Shown piece by piece: positions 9,947 to 21,300 of a stretch of 36,773 nucleotides of DNA (position 1 is its first letter; each line of letters starts with the position of its first letter). The position numbers were made by a program, and so were the translations under genes. Origin of the DNA: Paulinella micropora (taxonomy: Eukaryota; Cercozoa; Imbricatea; Euglyphida). The notes below the pieces were generated by a model, which worked only from the letters and a program-made list of their open reading frames with translations, was not told where the DNA came from and made no database searches. The DNA lies in NCBI GenBank assembly GCA_009731375.1, contig BJOX01000214.1, positions 64,939 to 101,711 on the forward strand, read 5' to 3'.

Positions 9947-10747
9947 ATGGCAAACACCATGTTTGGAATGTCGATGAACAGAGGGTTTAAAGTGGACCCA
10001 CCGCCGTTTAACAGCAGAGACCCAGATTGGGATAATTGGGAATATGGGTTCCTTGCTGTCCTGGCGATCTATGATCCCTTAGCAATAGGGGAGCTACCTC
10101 CCCACAAGCGACTCCCTCTGTTTACACAAGCAAAGCTGACAGTTTCTTTCAATCTACCTACTGAACCACCTCTTTCACCTTCCGGAGATAGCAAGGACGA
10201 GAGTCAGGACAGGGCAGAGAGTAAGAAACCTACAGCTGCAGTAAAGAAAGAACCTACCAGCTCTTCCTCCAGCTCTGCCTTACCTGTCAAAAAGGAACAA
10301 GGACCTAGAACTAGCTCTGCTTTGCCTGATCCTTCTCCTTCCACAGAAACTGCTGAGCATAAAGAGCCTGAGGAGAGTTTGGTCCCTATACTAACTACCG
10401 CATCTAGACCAAACCCCCTTTTTACATCTTTTGCTACAACTAAGTACTACCAGCAAGTTGAAGAAAGAGATAGACTGAACCATAACCAATTTATCTTTTC
10501 TCTCTTAATTCAGTCCTGCTCTAAGGACAAGGAAGCTATGTCTGTGATCAGAACAGCGGGGTCGGATGGAGTCAAATGTTTCATGGCATTGAGGAAGAGA
10601 TATGGAGGTCTTGACCTTGTCAAATGGAAAGAAAGACAAGACTTCCTTGACCTTTCTTACCCCAAAAAGGTTCAAGACGTAAGACCCTGGTTGACTCTCT
10701 TTCACAGCAATATTGCTGGTCAAGAGTCAGTTATGAAAGTCCCATAG
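9947..10747 (+). pseudogene. copia copy B Gag N-terminal half
   Basis: A 266-codon ORF starting MANTMFGMSMNRGFKV. It continues with PDWDNWEYGFLAVLAIYDP, a Trp-rich opening that may start a capsid-like fold. A Ser/Pro/Lys low-complexity insert follows (about residues 85-150), then a helical part containing FMALRKRYGGLDLVKWKERQ. It ends at a TAG created by a 6-base insertion relative to copy A (copy A reads through as VPYPELVK). Gag would form the particle. The start is supported by a matching ATG and leader in copy A. Confidence 0.7.
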
Positions 10748-12065
10748 TATTACCCAGAACTCGTAAAGATAGAAATGGTCATGAAAAAGATCGAACACCT
10801 GACCGAGTTCGACAGTTTTCGCAACAAGGTCACCAGCCTCCTTCCGGAGGAACGACCGGGTTGGGAATCCTTTGTAAAAGTAATTGAACAGGTTACTCAA
10901 ACAGAGAAATCCAAAAGCAAAATGAAGAGACTTTACTCGTCAGGGGGCGGTTTTCGATCCCTTTCATCTAAAACTTCATCTGGTGTGGGTACCAATAACG
11001 ACCCCATAACAGTCAATCTTATGGGAAGTCAAGCTGGTAAGACATCCCAAGGTTGCTACAACTGTCATGGTGATCACCAAATCAAGATTTGCATTGTCCC
11101 CTGTAATCTTCCCGAGTGCCCTCGAGACGGACATGTCCCGATGAACTGCACCATAAGGAAGAAGGCAGCAAGGATTGTCAACTTAGCAAAAGGGGTAGTA
11201 GAGCTGAGCCTGACTAGGACAGATAAGACTCAGGAGGCAGTAAAGGGAAGAGAAAGATGAGACGACAGAAGAAAGAAGTAGGGAAGGAGAAAAGGAAGTT
11301 GAAATCATCTGATTTCATCAAGAAGAGTACAGCAAAGACCAAGACGATTAGTCTGCACGCAGGAGGTTCTGACTCCTCTTCTTCTGGTAGCTCTGAAGAA
11401 GAAGAAGAATCCGAAGCTCATGATTCAGACGAAGAGTCTAGTACTCCTGATGAGGATGGAGGTGAGGAGGGAATAGGGGAAATAGGGTACATCAATCACA
11501 TGTTAAGCATAAATATGATGAAGAGGGAGGAAACAGACGAAGAAGAACCAAATCTCTCACTCGACAACACCCCACCCACTTTCTCTTTGAACAACAACCA
11601 CCGCCACCCCACACTTCAGAATTGAAGGACAAGAAGGAAAAGAGCAACACACACGCACAAGATATGTCTGCTTCCCCTCGTGCCCCTCGGTCTACTCATT
11701 TCATTCCTCTCCTGAAAGACAACCGCTTCGTCAATTCCCTTGACATGGTGGGCGACCCAACGCCTCTTGGGGTAATATACCCTATGGAGGAGGGATGGGG
11801 GCTTCGTCGTGTCAAGGGAGGATATAGGAAGGTCCCAATGAAGTCCCGGAATTCTATTTATTTTCACTTACGTGAACACGATGGACCGTTGCTCAATCTA
11901 TGGGCACACCCCCTCAGGGAAAGTGCGACCATTGTTTCAAATTCGAAACAATGTGATGGGTTTAATGTAAACAATGCACGTTGTTCATGGAAACTAGGGG
12001 CCGCCCGGGGCAAAACCAGATCAGGTGGCGAATGTGCCCAGAGGATGGAAAAAACGGGGTTGTGA
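10748..12065 (+). pseudogene. copia copy B Gag C-terminal part with zinc knuckle and acidic linker
   Basis: Three overlapping frames (10775-11260, 11257-11625, 11622-12065) together match the single copy A ORF 1136-2416. The first contains CYNCHGDHQIKIC and CPRDGHVPMNC, Cys/His arrangements resembling but not matching the retroviral CX2CX4HX4C knuckle. A Ser/Glu/Asp-rich linker follows. At least two frame breaks, near 11250 and 11610, are absent from copy A. Confidence 0.6.
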
Positions 12066-13506
12066 TTTTTGTTCCCACCATATCGGCAGCGAGCGAAATA
12101 GGGCTGATTTATTGGCAGTAATTAGAGCACAGCTGAACTTGGGGGGTACACCATGTCACTTTGGGTTAATGGTAGCCCCTATGGACTGGCTTACACGTCA
12201 GTGGATTAGGACAGATGAAATATCCTCCTCTGCTCAGTCTGATCCTCTCACGAACTGGATTTGCCCTACCTGTAATGATCAGTTCCTCTCTCAAAACAGC
12301 CTTGACTTCCATCTCCCCATTTGCGGACAGAGGACGCCATCTTCCTCACACACATCACCACCCAGACATGTCTCTTCTCATAGCTCTAGTGCTTCATCAT
12401 CTTCTCTCACAAGACATACTCTCCCTACTTCAACTGTACAACGTTCTGACTCAAACATTGAAACGAGTGAGAACGTTGAGGCTGCAGTAGGGGAAAACAA
12501 CCAAAAAAGAGAGACAGGTGAGGGAGAGACGATGATGGACGAAGACGATGATGAAATCATCTCTTATGCTACTCCTCAAAAGTCTTCCTCTTCTTCTCCT
12601 GCATCATCTGTACAACGCTCGAACTCTAAAAAAGAGATGAGTAAGAGCGTTGAGGATGAGGCAGGGGGAGAAGAGGGGGAGAGGAAAAGAGCACGCCCAT
12701 TGTCTGTCCGTCGTATCACGCATTCCCCTTCACCACGCCTTGCACCTAGCGAGTTGAATGAAGGGAGGGAGAGAGAGTTAGAGAGAGATAGGATTAGGAG
12801 AGACCCCACGGTCGCATGGAGATGGGATGAGGGGAAGATGATGATAGTAGGGGGAAATGGAGAAATACCATCTATTGGAGAGATACACAGGCTGTTCGGT
12901 GCGTCAGCAGAGGGTGCTAGAGAGATAGAGGTGAGGGATTCTCTTATTACCGGAAGAGACGGGGGAGTTAATGAGTTCTATCTTGAACTCTACATGGATA
13001 TTCAGAGTTTCGTTATTTCTATGGCCCACAAATGGAACAACCCTTTTGCGAGGGGGCTTGTTGCGGCATTTCCTGATCTAAGAACTCGATTACTGGAATA
13101 CCGGGAATACTGGCAAAGGATAGTGATAGAGAGGGAGAACGTACGAGATATCCCTCCATCAAGACCTAGGACATTTCCCAACCCCACCTCAAACATCTCA
13201 CCCCCATCTGAGAAAGATTGTGTCATAATGATGCATGAGAGCGAGGGAGATGAGAGAGAGACACCTGAAAAGACTATGGCGGGGATGGTGTGGGTAGACG
13301 ATAGTGGGGCCAGTGAGTCCCAATCACCCCATAAGGATGTATTCGTGAGGTTGAAGCATAACCCTCAGAAGCTCAAAATTGCGAAAGGGAGTATTAGGAC
13401 AGAGTACAAAGGAAAAATCTTAATGCAACTCTCTGGAGCAAACGGAGAACCGGTTCAGGTGTATGATTCACACACGACATACAACCCCCACTTGAGTTAC
13501 GGATAA
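12025..13506 (+). pseudogene. copia copy B gag-pol spacer with C2HC finger and aspartic protease
   Basis: A 493-codon ORF. Near the start it has CDFCSHH. At about 12258-12320 it has an additional finger, WICPTCNDQFLSQNSLDFH followed by LPIC (C-x2-C-x12-H-x3-C), which copy A lacks. Low-complexity Ser/Glu/Arg sequence follows. The protease motif WVDDSGAS lies near 13292. The frame stops at TAA (13504-13506) where copy A has TTA, so the protease is cut before the LVATSAWLKQ segment, which resumes at 13525. Confidence 0.65.
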
Positions 13507-14548
13507 GTAGCCACTTCGGCTTGGTTGAAACAAGGACTGGAAGTAGTCCATCAAAACAACCAGGTGCTTGTGCTCAAGTCCCCAATCCATATCAATGAGG
13601 AACAGATTGTAGCTAGGGGCAGATCTTTGCCCAACAATCTGTTCGTCTTTGATCCCCCGGGAATGCCCCCTCTAGACCCAAATCAACGATACCAACCAGT
13701 CCCTCTCGAAAAACAGAATGTGAAAGTAGAGAAAGGGGGATCATCTTCCTCTACCGTCACATTCTGACTCCCACCTCGCCGTCCTGCACAACCAACAACC
13801 CTTCCCGTGTACGATGATGTATGTTGCAATGATGTCCCATGTTTATGTGAGGGGTATCACGACAATAAATCATATGTCCGTTGTCTTGCGAAACAAGTAC
13901 GGAGAAGGGTGAGAATTGTTCGCAAAGTTTGGCTTGTTGTTTGGTCATGCCAAATGATGCATGTTCGCACACCTCACGAACTCAAGAACATGATGTTGTT
14001 TGCCGAATGTCAAAAGCATTAAATCCTGTTGTCCGACCCACACATAGTGAGCATATACACGCCACCGTCTTCCATCAAATGTGTAAACATAGAGGGGTGA
14101 AGGCTATGCAAAGAATGGCTCATTGTATGGGGGTGAAGATAGTAGGGGTAGGATGGCGAGAAAGGACTATGAAGTGCGAGTAATGTTTAAGGAATAAAAT
14201 AAAGAAAGCAACTCATTTCCACAAGAACCATCACCGTGGCATTGTTGAACGTCATTCCGGGGTTCATATTTCCATGGACACACAAGGATGGTGGAATACG
14301 ATATCATGGGACGGTAAGCGATACAAATTCACGGTCAAGTGTCTCGCTTCAAATTTCGAGCCTCGACTATTACTTACGTCATAAGAATGAATTCTTTCCG
14401 TGTTTTATTAAGGCCGTTGCTTTCTTTGAAAGACATACAAACCGGAAAGTCAAATTTATTACCTGTGACCAAGAATATGGTCGATATGATACCTTTCAGG
14501 AGTGGGTTAATGTTAATCAGCCTATCTTAATTGAGGCTCCAACCGCGG
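13507..14548 (+). pseudogene. copia copy B protease tail and integrase N-terminus (truncated by gypsy)
   Basis: The protease tail is at 13525-13767. The HHCC region follows (about 13881-14183), with THSEHIHATVFHQMC, in a frame that ends early. The integrase core starts with HHRGIVERHSGVHISMD (near 14230-14280), then shifts frame. It continues as 14236-14548 with FITCDQEYGRYD, and is cut before the catalytic Glu. The last 300 bp differ from copy A by about one base. Confidence 0.65.
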
Positions 14549-14784
14549 TGTAGGCATCACCCCCGGATAGCCGGTAAAAAGTACCTTTTCCTGGTGACAG
14601 GTGCACCAGCTTGTTTTTCAGTATTATTTGTCCGGATTGGACCTGATGCCATTTTATTCCTGGTCTGTTGCCGTTTTCCTTTTTGGCTTCACTGAGCTAA
14701 TATAACGAGACATCATTCTCATTCTTGAGGACTGTGTTTGGTTGTATTACCGACTTTTTTCGAGCTATCGTTGGGGGCATTACA
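14549..14784 (+). repeat. Ty3/gypsy 5' LTR
   Basis: This 236-bp segment starts TGTAGGCATCACCCCC and ends GGCATTACA. It is homologous to 424-641. The left edge is exact because copia copy A gives the uninterrupted sequence. The right edge is set by the primer-binding site at 14787. Confidence 0.85.
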
Positions 14785-14786
14785 TT

Positions 14787-14804
14787 TGGAGTCCACATCA
14801 CTAG
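14787..14804 (+). other. Ty3/gypsy primer-binding site
   Basis: TGGAGTCCACATCACTAG begins two bases after the LTR. TGG pairs with a tRNA 3' CCA, as expected. The tRNA species is not assigned. Confidence 0.6.
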
Positions 14805-15570
14805 GGTGATTTCTTTCTGCTTTGCCACACAGGCAACAGAGTGAATTTTCACTGACCTGTCTCACACGGGGACGTCAGACGAAAACAAATACTCCAACAC
14901 AGCTCCCTCATAACTCTTTCACAAAACAAATAATTTGATTGGTCTCAAGCAGGTGTCTCGTACCCTCTAGCCCAATCAGTATCTGTGTGCTCACAAGGAG
15001 ACATCAGATACAAACTCTCTGTCGTTCTTGCTGTTCTCACACAGAGACCAAGAAGAAGGAGGTGGACAGAAGAGTGAAGGAACACACACAAAACACAAAC
15101 AAGCATAGGGACAGGAGCACAACACTCTACCCTTCTAGTTTGTGCATTTATCTGCATTATCTCACACATACGTCAGAGTATTTTTGCAAATCTCTGATCG
15201 TTTTCTAAAGGTAGGTCTGAGAACCTATCCGACCGACTGTCGACTTCTCAAGGAGAGCTTTTCTAGCTTCTCTATTACTATCTGTGTGTAGGTCCAAGTG
15301 CCTCATACTAGATACAATATAGAAAAGAAGGAGGAGAAAGTAATCTGAGTAAGGAGAACAAGAAATCGGAGAAAGTCTCAAAGACTATTTTTCTCAAACA
15401 AAAACAAACATACAAACAGTGTTTCATAGAGGACAGGGAATCTTATCCTACCCTCTCTATTAGTTTCTCTCTTCACTAGTCAATCGACTGAAGGAGGAAC
15501 AGAACACAAACGAACAAAAACCAAACATAGGAGCTGACACTGTCCTCCTGTTGATCACTACTACGACATC
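14805..15570 (+). other. Ty3/gypsy leader, no gene
   Basis: An untranslated leader of about 770 bases lies between the primer-binding site and the Gag ATG. It is rich in ACAAAC and AGAAGGAGGA tracts. The short ORFs in it have no family features. The packaging signal would be expected here but cannot be located by eye. Confidence 0.55.
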
Positions 15571-18264
15571 ATGTCGACAGAGACCGCCGAAGTGAGTGAA
15601 TTCTCGGAGGCAGATCAAAGAAGAGAAGAAGAAGAAGCAGGAGGAGGAGGAGGAAGAGGATTGAATGAAGGAGGAGGAGGAGGATTGAATGAAGGAGGAG
15701 GAGGAGATGAAGGAGTAGGAGGAGGAGTAGAAGAGGGCTGGGATGATGAAGGAAGATATGGAGGAGACGAAGATGAAGGAGGATTTGAACAAGAAGAGAC
15801 GGGAGGAGGAGGAGCATATGGTAATCCCTTACCACCTGCCTACACGGGAGGAGGAGGACGAAAAATGATCGACTTGATTCATAGTGATGGAGAGGAGATC
15901 ACAGTGGAGGAACAACAGTGGGTGCAAGACCACTATGACCTCACTAAAGAAGAGTTTGATAACAAGATGGGGGTAGAGAAGGACACCTATGTGTGGATCC
16001 CTCAGGATCAAAGAAGAGAGAAAAGTCGTGCTAAAAAGGATGTCTATATCCTATTATCAAACACAGCACAGCTCCTCGGCAAACTGGTCTCTGATCCAGA
16101 AGAGAGAAAGAAGATACAGCATATCAAGTTTGGGGACACACACACCCACCTTGAATTACTCGATGCTATCTTTGGGGTGTACACTCAAACCCTGATTTGG
16201 GAACGTACATACGGCCCACGATGTGAGGGTTACCTCCAGTACACAAACCCAAGAGCAACGGCCAGATTCCTCGCGACTGGTCAGGAGGCAGTCGATGTAA
16301 CAAAAATGAAGACCAATCTGGGTTCGAAAAACTCGAGTGGCATATTTCATTTTTTTACAATGGAAATAAAGGCCTTGGAGGAGGGGAAGGCAGAGATGGA
16401 AAAAAGCATTAAGGCAGCAGGAGAAACTCATCCTGTGATTGATGAGTTAGAGAAGACCGACAGAGTTCTGACCAAGATCAGACTGTTGATGGGTGCGTTA
16501 CTGCACAAGGAGGCATGGAAGAGATGGATTCCTACCAAGGATCACTCTGTCCTTAAATCACTTAGTAACGCACCACCGGTCGCCAACAAAGCAGGTGTTG
16601 ACCAATATGTGGAGAAATATAATTTTCTCAGATCTGCTTCTGAATTGGTGGCCTTTATCACTCATGCTCAAAAGCTGGTGATATCTGAGAAGAAGAAGGC
16701 GAAAGAGAATGAGGAGTTCGAGAAGACGATGAGACTGGAAAGAATGAAAGCAAAAGTGAGTGGTGCAAAGACACACCCTCCGACATATTTGACCCCACCA
16801 GCTCCTGCCCCACCAGCCCCTGCACCCTCGGGCTCAACTACGGTGGTGGTCACAAACACGGAGAAGAAGGACAGACAGAACATCATAAATGCCTTCAAGG
16901 GGAAGAAAGGAGGAGTGGCAAGTCTCATGCTATATGCCAAGACGAGCTCAGACAAAGACTCTGATGCTTCGCTTTTGAGCAAGCTCAAAGAGATCAATGC
17001 CTGCATGAAGGCTTTTCCTTGCGACGAAACGCAGGAATACGAGGCCCTTGTTACTGTTTTTGACCAATCTCTAGTCTCGGAGGGATTTGATCTGACACAG
17101 TACAAGTTTTTGAGAAAGAAGGAGGAGATTAAGAGAAACAATGCAACAGGCCTAGACGCTCAGTGTGAACTGGCGGTGGCCACACTCATTTCATATTTTC
17201 AATCTCATGGATACCAGCATCTCTGCACTGGTACTCTCATAGGATTTGAAATCTTTGAGACAGTGGCGATGAGTTTGAGGAGTGCTGTTGGCTTGGCGGC
17301 GACCCTTACGGAGGTAGTTTCCTCCTATGGGCTATTCTATGGCCGCAAGTCGATCATCCTCTATTTCTTTTCGGCGTTACACACAGTTAACCCGAGCAAG
17401 CTTACTCAGCTCATACAACAATGCTCGACGTTTAGCTCAGTGAACTCCAAGAACTTCCTCGAGACACACGTGTTCGAAAATACGGTTCAAAGCGTTGCTC
17501 CGTTAGCACTGTTTCAAGAAGTGATGAGTGCATGCTCAAACATGGACTCGTTCACGGAGGCACATACGGCACAGGCAGGCGGTGTTCCTGTTGGCGCACA
17601 AGCCACGTACACAAACAGAGTTGCCGGTTGGAAGAGACAGAGAGAGCCAGACCTGAAGACCGCATGTTGGAGGTGGTTCGCGGGCTTGCAGTGTAAGGCA
17701 CAGATGGAGAACAGAGACTGCTCTTTCAATCATGATAGGCAGAACCCAACAGCAAGGGCAAATTTTCTGAGCAGGACGGAAGGCAAGGAACCGGGCCTTT
17801 TCAATATGCTTCAGATTGCCGCTGTGAACGAAGGTTGGTATGCCAATATGTGTGATGATGAGGAGTTACGAGAGGCAATCATTACCTACATGAAGAGGAT
17901 GAAGGAGAAGAAGGAGGAAAGGGAGAGACAAAAGAACTTAAAGGCCTCTCAAAGAGGACGAGAAGGAGGAGCAGGAGCAGGAGGACGAGGAGGAGGAGGA
18001 GGAGGAGGAGGAGGAGGAACATGGAGAGGAGCCTCGAGGTGGCAGGGAACCCCTCAGAGAGGAAGAGGAGGAGGTCGGGGATATACCCCTTATGGAGGGA
18101 GAGCTGTTCGAGCTCCAGCCCCCCCACCCAGAGGAGGAGGAGGCTCGTGGGCAAGCTCCAACCCGAATTTCGGTCGAACTCAGGCCTACAACACTGCCTC
18201 GGAGACCGATACGTCATCCTACCCGGACACTACTCAAGGTAATCGTTTCGAGGTGGTGGAATGA
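15571..18264 (+). CDS. gag: Ty3/gypsy Gag with CCCH zinc finger and RGG-type tail
   Basis: 897 residues, long for a Gag. The N-terminus (about 10-95) is Gly/Glu-rich with repeated GGGGGLNEGG units. The middle (about 100-400) is helical and charged. Residues about 400-425 are Pro/Ala-rich. Residues about 480-670 form a helical block that may be the capsid core. At about 699-721, CWRWFAGLQC...CSFNH gives C-x8-C-x8-C-x3-H, close to cellular CCCH fingers (C-x8-C-x5-C-x3-H) and unlike the usual CCHC knuckle. The C-terminus (about 790-870) is poly-Gly with Arg-Gly repeats, an RNA-binding type. It would form the particle and bind element RNA. ATG 15571 is the first in frame. Confidence 0.8.
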   Translation: MSTETAEVSEFSEADQRREEEEAGGGGGRGLNEGGGGGLNEGGGGDEGVGGGVEEGWDDEGRYGGDEDEGGFEQEETGGGGAYGNPLPPAYTGGGGRKMIDLIHSDGEEITVEEQQWVQDHYDLTKEEFDNKMGVEKDTYVWIPQDQRREKSRAKKDVYILLSNTAQLLGKLVSDPEERKKIQHIKFGDTHTHLELLDAIFGVYTQTLIWERTYGPRCEGYLQYTNPRATARFLATGQEAVDVTKMKTNLGSKNSSGIFHFFTMEIKALEEGKAEMEKSIKAAGETHPVIDELEKTDRVLTKIRLLMGALLHKEAWKRWIPTKDHSVLKSLSNAPPVANKAGVDQYVEKYNFLRSASELVAFITHAQKLVISEKKKAKENEEFEKTMRLERMKAKVSGAKTHPPTYLTPPAPAPPAPAPSGSTTVVVTNTEKKDRQNIINAFKGKKGGVASLMLYAKTSSDKDSDASLLSKLKEINACMKAFPCDETQEYEALVTVFDQSLVSEGFDLTQYKFLRKKEEIKRNNATGLDAQCELAVATLISYFQSHGYQHLCTGTLIGFEIFETVAMSLRSAVGLAATLTEVVSSYGLFYGRKSIILYFFSALHTVNPSKLTQLIQQCSTFSSVNSKNFLETHVFENTVQSVAPLALFQEVMSACSNMDSFTEAHTAQAGGVPVGAQATYTNRVAGWKRQREPDLKTACWRWFAGLQCKAQMENRDCSFNHDRQNPTARANFLSRTEGKEPGLFNMLQIAAVNEGWYANMCDDEELREAIITYMKRMKEKKEERERQKNLKASQRGREGGAGAGGRGGGGGGGGGGTWRGASRWQGTPQRGRGGGRGYTPYGGRAVRAPAPPPRGGGGSWASSNPNFGRTQAYNTASETDTSSYPDTTQGNRFEVVE

Positions 18265-18331
18265 CTGGAGGGGGAAGAAGAGAGGAAGGAGAAGACTGTG
18301 AAGTTTAACCCTAAAGTCACAGTGCTTTCTA

Positions 18332-21300
18332 ATGCTGTTGTGCAGACTGGGCCAACCCTTCCTCAATCTGAATACAAAGATGTGGGGTACACAGAGACTG
18401 CAGCCCCAAGGTAGTCTCATACCCGTTCATACAGCACGGTTACCAATGATAACTGATGCAAATAGGAATGCGAGACTTGCGATGGAGGCGAGGACGCCAA
18501 TGGCAGACGTATCGCCTTGGCCAAGCAAACAACCACGAACAGACTCAATGTCTACGGTCGCGGCGGGTGGCGAGCAAAAAGACAATGTGTATACTCAAGT
18601 ACCACAAGACAATGTCGCTCAAATAGTAAACGCACCAGTACCGCAGAATAATAAAAATGTTAATGAGGTGAAGCAGGAGGAGAAGAAGGAGGAGTTGAAA
18701 AACTTAGAGACAAGACTCCAAAATTTGGAACGTAAAGTTCTTGTTCTCGCAGCCAATATACACAGGCCCGATGCTCTGTGTTATACGGAACTTTATTGTG
18801 AAACATTGAAGACAATATTAAAAGTTGGTAATGATACGATGGCGAATATTAATATTGTCGGCAGGAAGTTTTTTAATCGATACCGGGACTGGGTGGACGG
18901 AAATATGAAAAAGTCAACGGGCACTCTCAAAGGAGTGAGCAGCCGGACGGATATCACGGGAATCATCACACTGACCTTTAAATTGAAATCCGCACGAGTA
19001 TACCGTATGGACCTCTATGTCGTCCCCGGTTACCACGGGTCAATATTACTATCGTATGACCAATTGGCTACGATGGGGGCTGTGATTGATTGCGCCGCAC
19101 GGCGAGTGATATATGGAGTAAAAAGAGGAGAAGAGAACGATATTGATCCCTTCAACGCTACTGACTCTTATGAGGCTTATGAGCTGAGTCTAGCGACGGA
19201 TCACAAAAAGATGGCCATCGCACATGAGGCACTTGAGGTGTACGTTCACCCCCATGTCGTAAGACCGGATGAACTGTCCTGGACCGACAATTGGGAATCC
19301 CAAGTGTGCACTGTCACAGTTCCGACATGCCATTGGGACAAAAAGTCTATTGATGACTTAATCGAGAAGCGAAAGGAGGAGATTATATGTGTCGCACAAA
19401 GAAGCCCGTCGTTGGCGAGATTCGCGGAAGGAGTAGGAACAGATGTCCATATTACTAACGGATACTGTTTCCATGCGAAAGTAGGAGAAGAAAAAAGGGA
19501 GGCGTTTGTACCAAGGAGAACGGGGCGAATCCCGGATACTCCACCAGAAACTATTAAAAGTTTTATTACTGATTTCTGGGGTGACGAGCCCACGTGGCCG
19601 CGTTCACTGTCTGAAGTGAAGAAATGCTTACGGACTTTATTCGAAAATAATAAGCCGTATACTATTATCCTGCCATATAATGAGAAGGCGATATGGGCGC
19701 AGGAAATAAGGGACCGGCTTATTGATCATCCTATACCGGTACCCTCTCGCAAGCAACAGCTAGTGGTGGCTTGTCGTATGGGAACTCGTGAGCAGAGCAG
19801 TGCATACAAGCGGAAGCTCAGAGACCTCGACAAGTTGAAATTGATACCGCAAGCATTCACATGCTTTGATGGTTTTTACACCCGTAAAGCTCCTTTGCAA
19901 TACGCGAGACTCATTGACATGCTGGTGGAGCTCGGTAAAGATGATGAGCCGGACACGGTCACGTATGAAAAGACGGGCCTAGATGATGTCTCGGAAGAGG
20001 ACTTAGGCTTGGAGGAGGACAGAGGACCCCTCAAGCAACATAAGCAGATGTCTGATGAAGATTTTCAAGAGGCGGCGCGGAACATATTGGAAGAAGGAGT
20101 AGGCACGGAGAAGGAGAAGGAGCTTTTAAAAGCCAAATTAGAGGCGAACAAGGAAATTTTTGACCCTCCACATGCAGGTGGTGTCAAGCCTGAAGATTTC
20201 ACTGCGGTTATTTACAAAATACCGGGTGCGGAGCCGTCACCGGCACCACGAAGGGCGAATTTGAGTATACATGAGGCGAAGATAGCGGAGGAGCTAGCAA
20301 GACAGCTGCTCAATGAGGACTTTATTGAGAGATCAACATCTCCAATAGTCTCACAACCGAGAATAGTGCCGAAGCCAGGAGGAGAATGGCGCCTGACAGT
20401 TAACTATGCTCGTGTTAACAAGGTGCTGGAGGAAGAGAGAAATCCTCTCCCGACATTAGAAGAAGGAAGGAGAGTACTGCGGAATGCAAAATTCTATTCG
20501 GTCATTGACCTTAAGAATGGCTTCTGGCAGATACCACTGGAGGAAAAGTCCAGATGGCTGACGGCGTTTGTGGTGGGTATGGAAATATACCAATGGAAAG
20601 TGCTTCCGATGGGCCTCAAGCAAGCCCCAGGACTTTTCCAGAAGGCGATGCAGAAGATGTTGAGCAGTCAGTACGATGATTTGTCTGACGGTGGCTTTAT
20701 GAGAAGGCGGGGACAGAAGGCGGGAGAATATGCATTTTGCTATATCGATGACATTATCGTATACTCTAACACAATGGAGGAGCATATCGATCATTTGTCC
20801 GATATATTCAGGCGCATCGGAGCTTTTGGCCTGAAGTGCAATCTAAAGAAGTGTCAACTTGCCAAGACGAGTGTGACATACTTAGGGTACGAGATCTCCC
20901 ATAATCGAGTCTCGATATCCAAAGAGAAGAGGGAGGAGATTATGAATCGACCGATACCGAAGAACCGCACTGAATTGCACTCATTCCTTGCGATGGCGCA
21001 ATACTATAGCCAGTTTATACCCGATTGGGGTGCAACACGGGCTAAGTTGGAGAAAATGATAGATTTTGGAGACTTTGAGAAGTGGGGCGAAGAGGCTTTG
21101 CAAGCGTTTCATGCGCTCAAAGATCTTATTTACAAAGACCCGAAAGACGGAGGACTGGTGTTAACGATGCCCGACTTTACGAAACAATTCGTAGTCGATA
21201 CAGACGCATCTAAGTTTGCGATTGGGGCTGTATTACAACAAGAGGATGAGGAGAAGAAATTACGCCCAATCATGTTTATTAGTAGGAAGTTGTGTGCGGC

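Larger units (their letters stand above)
9448..14548 (+). mobile_element. Ty1/copia-like retrotransposon, copy B (3' part displaced by gypsy insertion)
   Basis: Order of parts: 5' LTR (9448-9642), primer-binding region (from 9643), leader, gag (from 9947), zinc-finger module, protease and the first part of integrase. It stops at 14548, inside the integrase core, where gypsy LTR sequence begins. The rest should lie beyond the gypsy element but is not in the window. It retains the gag N-terminus and a zinc-finger module that copy A lacks. Stops at 10746-10748 and 13504-13506 and several frame breaks make it non-autonomous. Confidence 0.85.
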
